A DNA stretch of 64,000 bases from Falsiroseomonas ponticola (GTDB lineage: Bacteria > Pseudomonadota > Alphaproteobacteria > Acetobacterales > Acetobacteraceae), in assembly GCF_016805305.1 (NCBI RefSeq), contig NZ_JAERQN010000001.1, positions 1,488,001-1,552,000 on the forward strand. The letters are read 5' to 3'. Below are positions 8,951-16,884 of this stretch, piece after piece. Numbering within the stretch: the first letter of the stretch is position 1; every line of letters begins with the position of its first letter. The translations under genes and the position numbers were made by a program. Below the pieces are notes generated by a model. The model saw only the letters and a program-made list of their open reading frames with translations. It did no database searches and was not told the origin of the DNA.

Positions 8951-8968
8951 CGTGTAGTCCCCCATTCC

Positions 8969-11026
8969 CTACAGCCGCTCGACGATCCGGAAGGCGCGAT
9001 TCAGCAAAGGGAAGCTCCCGCGCGCCGCGGCAGCCTCTTCGCCTGGCTGGTTCACCGCGCCCCAGATCGCCCGCCGGTTCGTCTCAGCCCGCACGTCACC
9101 GGTTTCCGGGATCCAGAGCGCGTCGCGCGCCGCTCCCAGGCGTCGCACCAAATCGCGGTGCGCGTCCGCCGCCTCGGCGCGCGACAGGGCCGGCAGCGTG
9201 AAGGCGGCAAAGCGCGGGTTGGCCAGCGCGGGCACCACGAACTCGGCGCCGGTGAGCGGGTTGCGGTCGCGCTGGTCGAGCACCACGCGGCCCTCGCGCA
9301 CGCCGTAGGCCATGCCGCGCCCGAGCCGCCAGAGCGGCCCGGCGGCGAGGATGCCGATGTCGATGGCCGGCAGCGACGCGTCGGCGACGTCGACCAGCAG
9401 GTAGCGCGCCGTCGCCGCGCCGCTGCGCAGCAGGACGACGTTGCCGTTGGCCTCGTCGCCCGTGCTCGCGGGCACCGTCCCGGTGTCGTGCGCGATGCCG
9501 GTGGCGTCGATCGAGGAGCCGGTGCCGGACAGCGCCACGGCCTGGCCGTTGGTGAGGCGCGCGGCATAGACTCGGATCGCCCGGTAGAAGACCTGCCGCT
9601 CCCCAGCGGTGATGTTGAGCCGGTTCATCGGCGGCATGACGACGGAGGCGGAGGCGCCGAGCTGCGTGCCGTTCTCGGCCGCGACCGCGTCGTTCGTCGC
9701 GGCCGCGATCGCCCCTCGCGTGACGACGCCGTTGGAGCGTGTGACGGCCGCCTGGAACTGGACCGTATTGGAGCGGACGACACGGTGCGTCAGGCTGACG
9801 CTGGTCGCGCTGGCGCCGGTGACGCGGACCTGGACGGAGTCGACGTTGCTGCCGTTGTCGAGGCTGACATGCCCGACGAAGCCCGTGGCCACCGTCGCGG
9901 CGGTCTGCTGCTCGACGTGCAGCGTCGCCGCGCCGGAGACTGCCACGGTGAGCGAGCCGCCATCCACGGCGCGCGTCGCCGCCGCCGGCGTCCCCGCGGC
10001 GGGCAGGATGGGCATGGTGGCGAAGGCGCCGAGCTCGACCTGCGGCAGGGCCAGGCGGACGGTGACGTCGTGTGTGCCGGCGTTGAAGTTGAAGGCCGCG
10101 AAGGGCCGGATGCGCGCGACGGTGGCGCCTCCGGACAGCGTCATCACCTGTACCGCGCGCTGCGCCGCGAGCCGCCCCGTGCCCGGGACCGTCTGGTTCT
10201 CGAAGCCCTGCCGGACCACGGTCGCGGTGCTGGTGAGCTCGGCAATCCAGGCCTGGTGCGTGGCGATGCCACCGGCCACTACGGCCTCGAGCTTGGCGAA
10301 GTAGGAGTGGGCGAAGGTGTTGCCGTTGGCGCCTGCGATCGCCGACGAATCCTCGAACCAGACGTAGCCGCTGCCGGTGCCGGACGGCACGGTCCCGGTG
10401 AAGCGCACCGCCATGTAAGGCAGGCCGTTCTCGGTGCCGGTCCCGGCGATCTGCGCCGCGATGCCGTTGGCACCCCCGATGGCCCAATTCGTCGGGGCCG
10501 TGCCGGGGCTGCCGATCACCCCTCCCTCGGCCCGCGGGTTCCGCACGGCGTTGGTGCGCGCCGGCTCGACCAGCAGGCCGAGGCGGGCGAGCGTCGCCGG
10601 GTCGTGCGCGATGCGCCATTCCGAGCCGGCGGCGACGGCCAGATCCCCGGCCGCGTTGAAGACAGTCGCCTCGCCGGTGCCGGTGCCGCCCCGCGTGCCG
10701 GACCAGCCGGTCATGGCGGAGGGCGTGGCGGCGAGGAAGTCGAGCCCGACGAGCGGCGTCGCCTCGACGAGCGCCTCCAGCGTCCCGAGCCGCCAGCGTG
10801 CCGTGGCGGTAGCGCTGAGGTTGGTCGAGACGAGCGCCACCGCCTCGACCGGCGTCGCGGTGCCGAAGTCGACCAGGATGGACGCCGCCCCGCCGGTGAA
10901 GCGCGCGCGCAGCCGCGGCTGCGGATCGCGCAGATTGGCCGCGGGCATGCCGGCCGCGGTCGGCGTCAGCGCGGTGAGCGCGACAGCGTCGCGGACGCGC
11001 TCGTCGTGGAGGAAGGCGCCGGGCAT
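8969..11026 (-). CDS. Phage tail fibre/receptor-binding-like protein (copy 1)
   Basis: The ATG at 11026 overlaps the stop of the upstream tail gene (TGATG) and gives 685 residues, identical in length to the second copy at 60938-62995. Three parts are visible: an N-terminal domain (1-150), a central segment beginning LVEPARTNAVRNP that resembles carbohydrate-binding modules of phage fibres (about 150-330), and a C-terminal domain ending RAFRIVERL. It is rich in Ala, Thr, Val and Gly with no cysteine cluster. It probably sits at the tail tip and contacts the host surface. Confidence 0.75.
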   Translation of the reverse strand: MPGAFLHDERVRDAVALTALTPTAAGMPAANLRDPQPRLRARFTGGAASILVDFGTATPVEAVALVSTNLSATATARWRLGTLEALVEATPLVGLDFLAATPSAMTGWSGTRGGTGTGEATVFNAAGDLAVAAGSEWRIAHDPATLARLGLLVEPARTNAVRNPRAEGGVIGSPGTAPTNWAIGGANGIAAQIAGTGTENGLPYMAVRFTGTVPSGTGSGYVWFEDSSAIAGANGNTFAHSYFAKLEAVVAGGIATHQAWIAELTSTATVVRQGFENQTVPGTGRLAAQRAVQVMTLSGGATVARIRPFAAFNFNAGTHDVTVRLALPQVELGAFATMPILPAAGTPAAATRAVDGGSLTVAVSGAATLHVEQQTAATVATGFVGHVSLDNGSNVDSVQVRVTGASATSVSLTHRVVRSNTVQFQAAVTRSNGVVTRGAIAAATNDAVAAENGTQLGASASVVMPPMNRLNITAGERQVFYRAIRVYAARLTNGQAVALSGTGSSIDATGIAHDTGTVPASTGDEANGNVVLLRSGAATARYLLVDVADASLPAIDIGILAAGPLWRLGRGMAYGVREGRVVLDQRDRNPLTGAEFVVPALANPRFAAFTLPALSRAEAADAHRDLVRRLGAARDALWIPETGDVRAETNRRAIWGAVNQPGEEAAAARGSFPLLNRAFRIVERL

Positions 11027-12585
11027 CAATCCGATCCTGCGAGGATGATCTCGACGCGCCGCCCGGCCAGCGCCTCGCGCCAGCCGACGACGACGCCGGA
11101 GAGGCCGGCGTCGAGGCCATAGGCCGGGTAGGCGATGCGCCCGATCTGGCCGATCTCGATCTGGCCGAGGTAGCGGTCGGTGGTGACGGCGACGATCCGC
11201 GGCCCGCGCTCGACCCAGTCGCGCCAGCGCCCCGCGCGGGCAGCCGCGGCGGCCTCGGTGGCGTAGAGCCCGGGCAGCGCCAGGCTGCGCTGCTGGGCGA
11301 CGCGGCTGGTGACCAGCGTGCTCTCGGCCCGGGCGACGGACTGCGCGGCCTCGAGGCGCTGGCGATCGGCCGCGGGGACGCTGCCCGCCATGTTGGAGAG
11401 CGGCGACCAGTTTCGGCCCCAGGCGACCTCGACGACGCGCGGCGGCGGCTGGAAGGCGGCCGGCAGTGCGACGGGGCGGCATTCAAGGATCCAGGCCGCG
11501 GGGATGTCGAATTGCGGCACCGGGTCGCGCGCCAGGGGGTCGGAGAGGCGGAGCCGGCCCGTGCGGTCGCCGGCGAGGATGGCTCCGCAGCCCGCGAGCA
11601 CTGTCTCCGCCGCAGCCAGCGCGGTGGTGGGCGTCGCGGCCTGGTAGAAGCCGATCGGGCCGGGGAGGTCGGCGTCGGCCAGCGTCCAGGCGTCGGCGTC
11701 GAACTCCGCCGCGCCGAAGCCCGGGCCGAGGGTCTGCAGCAGGCGGCGCAGCACCCCGGCGGTTGTCTCGACATAGCCCTCGCCGGCGTCGCCGCGGACA
11801 TCGCAAGTCACGGCGCCGTCCGGGCTGGCGCCGACCTGGAAGCAGCCCTGGGCCGGCCAGTCGCGGGCCTGCCCGACGGTCGGCGTGCCGGCGACTAGGG
11901 TCTGGGCGACGCCGCGGATGCGCACGGCATCGTGGGCTTGGATCGCGCGCCAGGAGGACTGCCAGGTCGGCAGCGCGCCGGCGCCGAGGTCGACGTTGCC
12001 GAGGAAGACGGGTGCCGCGTTGAAGATCCTGCCCAGCGCGACGGGCTTGGGCTTGCCCTTGAGGTCGGCGCCGCCCTCGAGGCCGCCCGTCCCCTGGTAC
12101 AGGATCGGCTGCAGCGGCGTGTTCAGCCGGTCGGTGGCATCGGCGAGGGCGATGCGGGCGCGCTGTCCCTCGGTGCGGTCCACGGCGGCGACGGTTCCTG
12201 CGAAGACCAGTCGGGCCTGGGCCAGCGGCGTGCCGACATCGGAGGCGCGCGGGCTGCGCACCTCGGCGAGGCGGACCGCGACGGCGCGGCCGGTGGCGGT
12301 GCCGTAGCGGGCAAGGTCGGCGGCGAAGCCGTCGCCGTCCCAGATCTCGATCGCGGCCGCGGCGAGTGCAGCCCGGCCACCGAGGCCGAGGGCGTCCACC
12401 GCGGTCTGGCCGACCTCGACGTCGCCGAGCAGGCGCGGCGTCCAGGGCGTGCTGGCGGGCGTGTCGGCCGGCGCGCTGGCGTAGCCGGCCGAGGCGATGC
12501 GCAGCGTGCGGAGATTGCTCGGGCTGACGAAGGCGGCCGGCAGCGTCGCCGGGGCGAGCGCGGCGGCGGGCGCGAAGGCTTCCAT
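11026..12585 (-). CDS. Phage tail protein, baseplate/hub-like (copy 1)
   Basis: This 519-residue protein starts at the ATG at 12585, behind a strong AGGAGG. It has no signal peptide or membrane helix. The composition, size and position immediately before the fibre gene fit a tail hub or baseplate protein, but I cannot name the family firmly. Its 3' two thirds are nearly repeated at 62995-64000. It is translationally coupled to the fibre gene. Confidence 0.7.
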   Translation of the reverse strand: MEAFAPAAALAPATLPAAFVSPSNLRTLRIASAGYASAPADTPASTPWTPRLLGDVEVGQTAVDALGLGGRAALAAAAIEIWDGDGFAADLARYGTATGRAVAVRLAEVRSPRASDVGTPLAQARLVFAGTVAAVDRTEGQRARIALADATDRLNTPLQPILYQGTGGLEGGADLKGKPKPVALGRIFNAAPVFLGNVDLGAGALPTWQSSWRAIQAHDAVRIRGVAQTLVAGTPTVGQARDWPAQGCFQVGASPDGAVTCDVRGDAGEGYVETTAGVLRRLLQTLGPGFGAAEFDADAWTLADADLPGPIGFYQAATPTTALAAAETVLAGCGAILAGDRTGRLRLSDPLARDPVPQFDIPAAWILECRPVALPAAFQPPPRVVEVAWGRNWSPLSNMAGSVPAADRQRLEAAQSVARAESTLVTSRVAQQRSLALPGLYATEAAAAARAGRWRDWVERGPRIVAVTTDRYLGQIEIGQIGRIAYPAYGLDAGLSGVVVGWREALAGRRVEIILAGSD

Positions 12586-12605
12586 CGGGGATCAGCCTCC
12601 TGGTG

Positions 12606-12695
12606 TCAGCCGCCTTGGCCGCGGACTTCGATCTCGACGAGCACGACGACAGCGGCGGGCTGACCGCCGGGGGTGAGGATGGGGCGCGTCGGCAT
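12606..12695 (-). CDS. Very small phage protein (29 aa)
   Basis: An ATG at 12695, three bases after the stop of the 153-residue gene, opens a 29-codon frame reading MPTRPILTPGGQPAAVVVLVEI and ending at 12606. The AGGAGG for the next tail gene follows immediately. The close packing between two genuine genes and the Val-rich strand-like sequence support translation. No function can be given. Confidence 0.5.
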   Translation of the reverse strand: MPTRPILTPGGQPAAVVVLVEIEVRGQGG

Positions 12696-12698
12696 GCG

Positions 12699-13160
12699 TC
12701 AGGCCGCCAGGATCGCGTCGGGGTCGAGGCCGAGCGCGGCGAGGAAGCCGCGCACCTGGACGTCGTCCTGGGCGATGGTGCTCGCCGCCTCCCACCGTTC
12801 GCGCAGCAGCAGCTCGGCGTCGGAGAGCTCGGCGTCCGGCCGGCCGATCTTGAGCGCGGCGCGGGCGTCGCGGAGCTTGCCGGCGATGCCCACGCGCTCG
12901 ACCACGACGAGCTTCGGGATCAGCGGCGGCGCCGCGGGCGACGGGTCGGGCGGCGTGGGCGGCGCCGGCGGATCGACGATGGTCACCTCGTCCATGCCGC
13001 CGGCGCGGGCGATGGCCTCGACCAGCGGCGCCTCGACCGGCGCGGGCAGCCCGACCGAGGTGCGGTGCGCCTCCAACGCCACGGCGAAGTCGGCGACGCG
13101 CTGCTCCAGCGTGCCGGCGAAGCCGTCATAGACGGCGCGCGCGATCTCGATGCCCGGCAT
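12699..13160 (-). CDS. Phage hypothetical protein, tail region
   Basis: This 153-residue product has a helical N-terminal part (1-60), a proline-rich linker (about 62-78, PPAPPTPPDPSPAAPP) and a helical C-terminal part. The arrangement resembles tail-fibre assembly or chaperone proteins in related phages, but I recognise no specific family. It starts three bases after the collar-protein stop at 13164 and is followed by the 29-residue gene. Confidence 0.65.
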   Translation of the reverse strand: MPGIEIARAVYDGFAGTLEQRVADFAVALEAHRTSVGLPAPVEAPLVEAIARAGGMDEVTIVDPPAPPTPPDPSPAAPPLIPKLVVVERVGIAGKLRDARAALKIGRPDAELSDAELLLRERWEAASTIAQDDVQVRGFLAALGLDPDAILAA

Positions 13161-13163
13161 GGC

Positions 13164-14321
13164 TCAGACTCCCGCGAAGAGGGCGTAGTTGCAGATCAGG
13201 GCGGGCGGCATGTTGGCGGAGCCGCCCGCGCCGGCGTTCTGGATGCTGATGCCGGTGCCGGCGGGGCCGTGATTGTGGTCGCCGTTGCCCTGCACGAAGC
13301 TGCCGTCGCCGTAGTATTCCCAGGCCGGCCTGCCGTACTTGAAGACGAATTTCTCCATGAAGTTCGCCGGGTTGGCGACGGGGTTGGCCGGCACCCAGCG
13401 GTACGGGCCGTAGATGATGTTGCCGTCGCCGTCGCTGCCGTAAGTGTTGTCCCAGACCGTCTCCTGGCCGATCAGCAGCCCGTGGCCGTGCCAGCCCGCG
13501 TTGCCGTGCCAATGCGAGGGATCGTTCACGCCGTGCGCGTGCGCCGGCATGCGCTCGTCGCCGCCGCCCGCGCCGAGCGTCGTGCCAGCGATGCCGCTGT
13601 TCCCCGCCGTGACGCGGTTCGCCGCGGTGCCGCCGAGGTTGTCGCGCCCGAAGATCGCCCTCCCGCGCAGGTCTGGCGTGCCGAAGGTGGTGCTGCCGTC
13701 GCCGGCGCCGAAGCTCGTGCCGATCGCCGCGAAGAGCGCGGCGTAGGCGCTGCGCGAGAGGTTCTGGCCGTTCGGCCAGACGCAGAGCGGCGGCAGCGAG
13801 GCGCCGGCGATCGGGATCAGCTCGCCGACGATGCGGCCGAAGTTTTGGGGCGCGGCGAGCAGCGCGGTCCAGCCCGGGCCGGTGTTGAAGAGCTCGGCCG
13901 AGAAGCCCGGGTTCAGCGTGACGGTGGCGCCGCCGTTCACCGTCTCCGTGCCGGCGGGATCCACCACCAGGTCGGCGGTGCCGCTGTTGCGCACCAGCAC
14001 GCCCATCCCCGGCGGGACGACGGCGATGGTTGGCAGCGCGAGGGTCGCCGGCGCCGCCCCGGTGAAGACCACGAGGTTGCCGAGGTCGGCGAGGCTGAGC
14101 GTGGCGCCCGCGGCGAGCGGGAGCACCTCGCGCGCGTTCGGCTCCAGCACGGCGAAGACGTCCTTGGTGCCGGCCGGCAGCGCGACCGGGTTCCCGGCGT
14201 TGCTGCTGGCCAGCACCGTCGCCCGGGTGAGCGCGCCCGGCCTGCACCGCGCCGTAGCGCTCGGCGCAGCGCTCGACATGCAGCGCCAGGTCCTCGCGCT
14301 CCCGCGCGTGCAGGTCGCCAT
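13164..14321 (-). CDS. Tail collar-domain fibre protein, 5' end disrupted
   Basis: The C-terminal half carries a phage tail collar domain: PNGQNLSRSAYAALFAAIGT, STTFGTPDLRGRAIFG, and an H-rich tip with HAHGVNDPSHWHG and GDHNHG. The N-terminal part is a beta-rich segment. The first 30 codons of the frame (from 14321 to about 14240) do not look like protein. In the next frame the same DNA reads MTNGDLHAREREDLALHVERC from an ATG at 14328 and looks genuine. The true fibre start has therefore been lost or frameshifted near 14240. The product may be mistranslated or absent. Confidence 0.65.
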   Translation of the reverse strand: MATCTRGSARTWRCMSSAAPSATARCRPGALTRATVLASSNAGNPVALPAGTKDVFAVLEPNAREVLPLAAGATLSLADLGNLVVFTGAAPATLALPTIAVVPPGMGVLVRNSGTADLVVDPAGTETVNGGATVTLNPGFSAELFNTGPGWTALLAAPQNFGRIVGELIPIAGASLPPLCVWPNGQNLSRSAYAALFAAIGTSFGAGDGSTTFGTPDLRGRAIFGRDNLGGTAANRVTAGNSGIAGTTLGAGGGDERMPAHAHGVNDPSHWHGNAGWHGHGLLIGQETVWDNTYGSDGDGNIIYGPYRWVPANPVANPANFMEKFVFKYGRPAWEYYGDGSFVQGNGDHNHGPAGTGISIQNAGAGGSANMPPALICNYALFAGV

Positions 14322-14328
14322 TCGTCAT
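14240..14328 (-). pseudogene. 5' fragment of a lost post-terminase gene
   Basis: Starting at the ATG at 14328, 18 bases after the terminase stop, about 29 codons read as a charged helix (MTNGDLHAREREDLALHVERC...). Beyond about 14240 the frame becomes implausible, while the collar-protein frame becomes protein-like. Two explanations fit: a deletion that removed the rest of this gene and everything up to the middle of the collar gene, or a one-base indel in a single fusion gene. Confidence 0.4.
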
Positions 14329-14345
14329 GTCAGCATCCTCGTGGT

Positions 14346-16295
14346 TCAGCGCAGCCAGCCGCCGCGGGGCGAGAGCCAGGCCCGTGGGCGCAGCGCGGCA
14401 GGTGAAGCCGCCGGCGACGTCTGCTCCACCTGCTTCTCCGCGGCGGGAAGCTGGTGCCGCAGCACCGGCGCATCGGCGGCCTCGTCGCGCAGCCGCTGCC
14501 AGAAGCGCTCGCCGTAGCGGTCCGCGCCGAGCAACCAGAGCGCGGCACGCGCCAGCACCGCGCAGTCCAGCGCCTCGTTCCTCTCGCGCAGCTTGGCCCA
14601 TTCCTGCCGCGCGAAGCCGCGACGGTCCTTCGTCGTGCGCAGCTGCTCCGCGACCAGCTGCTTGACCCATCCCGGCTCGATGGCCCGCGGCAGGTGCACC
14701 CAGCCCGGCGGGAAGTCGGCGGCGTCACCGCGGCCGAGCCAGAGCCGGCGGTACAGATCGGCCTTCCACGCGGACGCCGACACGGTCCACAGCTTGAGGC
14801 CGTGCCGCAGCTTGCGGCCATCCACCAGGGCATCCACCCAGGTCGGCCCCTGCACCGGCTGCGCCCGGTTCCAGCCATCGACGCCCTTGGTGGGGGCGAT
14901 GCGCGGGTCGCGCAGCCGGCGCAGCTGGCCATAGACCGCGGCGGTGTCGCGGCCGCCGGTGTCGATGCAGGCCTTGGCGATGCGCACCGCGCCACCGCCC
15001 GCCCGCGGCCAGTCCCGCGCCAGCAGCCGCGCGAGGTCGTCCCAGGGCTCGGGGCCACGCGGGCTGCCAGGGATCACCACGTGATCCACCAGCCAGGACG
15101 AGTATCCCTCCGCCCAGGCCCAGACATCGCATTCGAGGCGATCATCCTGCACGTCGACACCGGCGGTCAGCACCAGCGCGCCGGCGGGCACCACGCCGAG
15201 CGGGAAGTCCTCCCGCCGCTCGACCAGGCGCTCCCAATCCGGCGCCTCGCCCTGCTCCTGCCAGGTTTCGCCGAGCACCGTGTTCTTGAAGGTCTTCAGG
15301 TCCTCCGCCTTGCCCTGCGCCGCCTCCCAATCCCGCGCGATCTGCTCCCAGGACAGCCAGCCCACCGGCGAGTAGAGTGCCGAGATGTGGAAGCCGACCG
15401 TGTGCGGGTCCTCGGCCGTGGCGGTGGCCCGCCAATCGCCAGCGGCCAGCATCGCCGTCTTGTGATGCTCCTCGATCGCCGCGTCGCAGGCCTCGCAGTG
15501 GTAGCAGGCCGAGCGCGGGTCGCCCTTCTCCCAGATCAGCCGCTCGAAGCGCAGCCACTGCATCGCCCCGCAATGCGGGCAGGGCACGAAGAACCGCCGC
15601 TGATCCGAGGCGGCGTATTCCCGCTCGATCCGGCTGCGGCCGGCGATGGTGGGCGTCGAGACCAGGAAGGCCTTGCGCCGCCAGCCAAAGGTGCGGGCGC
15701 GGGCCTCGGCCAGCGCGATCGGATCACCCTCGCCCTCGACATCGCCGGGATAGGCGTCCACCTCGTCGAGGAACAGGAACCGCGCCGGCATGGAGCGCAG
15801 CCCCACCGCGCTGTTCGCCCCGGTGAGCACCAGGATACCGCCGGGGAACTCCTTCGACAGCATGGTATTGCCGCTGTCGCGCGAGCGCGCTGGCGCCACC
15901 CGCTCGCGCAGCGCCGGCGTCTCCTCCAGCAGCGGGTCGATGCGCTGCCGCGAGAAGCGCTTCGCCAGTTCGACGGTCGGCTGCACCGCCAGCACCGGCG
16001 CCGGCACGTGGTGCAGGATGTAGCCCAGCCAGTTGTTCCCCGCCTCCGTGCCCCCGGTCTGCGCCCCCTTCATGAAGACCACGCGCCGTGCCGGATGCGG
16101 CGCCGACAGCGCGTCCATGATGCCGCGCAGATACGGCGCGCGGGACGTCCGCCAGGGCCCCGGCTCCGACGAGCCGCGGCTGCTCAGCATCCGATGCCGC
16201 TCGGCCCATTCGGAGACGCTGAGCTGCGGCGGCGGCCGCAGCATGCGCCCGGCGCGGCGGTGCACATGCTCACGCGCCGGCGGCGCCGCGTCCAT
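14346..16295 (-). CDS. Phage terminase large subunit (GpA family)
   Basis: This 649-residue protein matches lambda GpA-type packaging ATPases. It has a Walker-A-like segment FMKGAQTGGTE (74-84), Walker B FLFLDEVD (173-180) and a cysteine cluster at 239, 242, 264, 267 and 270. The C-terminal nuclease begins GVDVQDDRLE. The enzyme cuts concatemeric DNA and pumps it into proheads. It overlaps the small-subunit gene by 26 bases. Portal and capsid genes would be expected next, but none follow; a fibre gene does. Confidence 0.92.
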   Translation of the reverse strand: MDAAPPAREHVHRRAGRMLRPPPQLSVSEWAERHRMLSSRGSSEPGPWRTSRAPYLRGIMDALSAPHPARRVVFMKGAQTGGTEAGNNWLGYILHHVPAPVLAVQPTVELAKRFSRQRIDPLLEETPALRERVAPARSRDSGNTMLSKEFPGGILVLTGANSAVGLRSMPARFLFLDEVDAYPGDVEGEGDPIALAEARARTFGWRRKAFLVSTPTIAGRSRIEREYAASDQRRFFVPCPHCGAMQWLRFERLIWEKGDPRSACYHCEACDAAIEEHHKTAMLAAGDWRATATAEDPHTVGFHISALYSPVGWLSWEQIARDWEAAQGKAEDLKTFKNTVLGETWQEQGEAPDWERLVERREDFPLGVVPAGALVLTAGVDVQDDRLECDVWAWAEGYSSWLVDHVVIPGSPRGPEPWDDLARLLARDWPRAGGGAVRIAKACIDTGGRDTAAVYGQLRRLRDPRIAPTKGVDGWNRAQPVQGPTWVDALVDGRKLRHGLKLWTVSASAWKADLYRRLWLGRGDAADFPPGWVHLPRAIEPGWVKQLVAEQLRTTKDRRGFARQEWAKLRERNEALDCAVLARAALWLLGADRYGERFWQRLRDEAADAPVLRHQLPAAEKQVEQTSPAASPAALRPRAWLSPRGGWLR

Positions 16296-16788
16296 CGATG
16301 CCGCCCGCGGGATCGAAGCGATCGGCGGCCTCCGTCAGCAGTTCCGCGACATGCTGCTGCAGGATGGTCTGCAGCAGGTGCGGATCGACGCCGAGCTCGG
16401 CGGCGATGACGCCGGCGACGCGGGCCGGCCAGTTCAGCAGCGCATCGCGCATGGCGCCGGCGATCTCGTCGATGGCGGCATTGGCGGTGGCGACGTCCAG
16501 CAGCTTGCCCTTGCTCTCGTCGAGGGCGAGGCGCTGCGCCTCCACCTTGAGGGCGAGCTGCGCCACCTTCAGCCGGGCAAAGGGCGTGCCCTCGCCGCCG
16601 GCGCCGCCGGCGAGCGGCGAGCGCTGCGGATCGGCCGTCTCCGCCAGGCGGCGCCGTGTCTTGTCGACGTCCCACTGGCCGTCCGGCTCACGGGCGATGC
16701 GGCCGGCCCGCTCGGCCTTGTGCAGGGCGGTGTCGCTGACGCCGATGCGCCGCGCCGCCTCGCGGGTGGAGGGCGTGAGCTCGGGCAT
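16270..16788 (-). CDS. Phage terminase small subunit-like DNA-binding protein
   Basis: This 172-residue protein has an N-terminal helix-turn-helix (STREAARRIGVSDTALHKAERAG, about 7-29) followed by a helical region, as in Nu1-type terminase small subunits that recognise the packaging site. It lies directly upstream of the large subunit with a 26-base overlap. The ATG at 16788 is preceded by GGGAGGATCATC, a good ribosome-binding site. Confidence 0.8.
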   Translation of the reverse strand: MPELTPSTREAARRIGVSDTALHKAERAGRIAREPDGQWDVDKTRRRLAETADPQRSPLAGGAGGEGTPFARLKVAQLALKVEAQRLALDESKGKLLDVATANAAIDEIAGAMRDALLNWPARVAGVIAAELGVDPHLLQTILQQHVAELLTEAADRFDPAGGIDGRGAAGA

Positions 16789-16825
16789 GATGATCCTCCC
16801 GCCGCCGGCGCTGGCCGGAACGCGT

Positions 16826-16855
16826 GAGGCCCGCCACCTTGCGGTAGCGGGCCTC
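16826..16855. other. Perfect 9-bp inverted repeat upstream of terminase genes
   Basis: GAGGCCCGC (16826-16834) pairs with GCGGGCCTC (16847-16855) across a 12-base loop, in the gap between the DUF3489 gene and the small terminase gene. There is no U-tract on either strand. It may be an mRNA hairpin, a weak terminator for the upstream gene, or part of a packaging recognition region. Confidence 0.45.
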
Positions 16856-16884
16856 CGTGATGGTGTCGTCGCTGCGCGGCGCGA

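Noticed and set aside
8912..11122. 736-codon plus-strand open frame antisense to the tail fibre gene
   Set aside because: High GC codon bias keeps antisense frames open. The translation is low-complexity (Arg/Gly/Val/Asp), and the minus-strand gene is clearly the real one.
12603..14405. 600-codon plus-strand frame opposite the collar gene
   Set aside because: Shadow of GC-rich coding DNA, without recognisable domains.
14454..16409. 651-codon plus-strand frame opposite the terminase
   Set aside because: The terminase has all expected motifs, and the opposing frame has none.
8771..16788. Gene transfer agent cluster
   Set aside because: The gene order and families do not match the known alphaproteobacterial GTA set, and portal, protease and capsid genes are absent.
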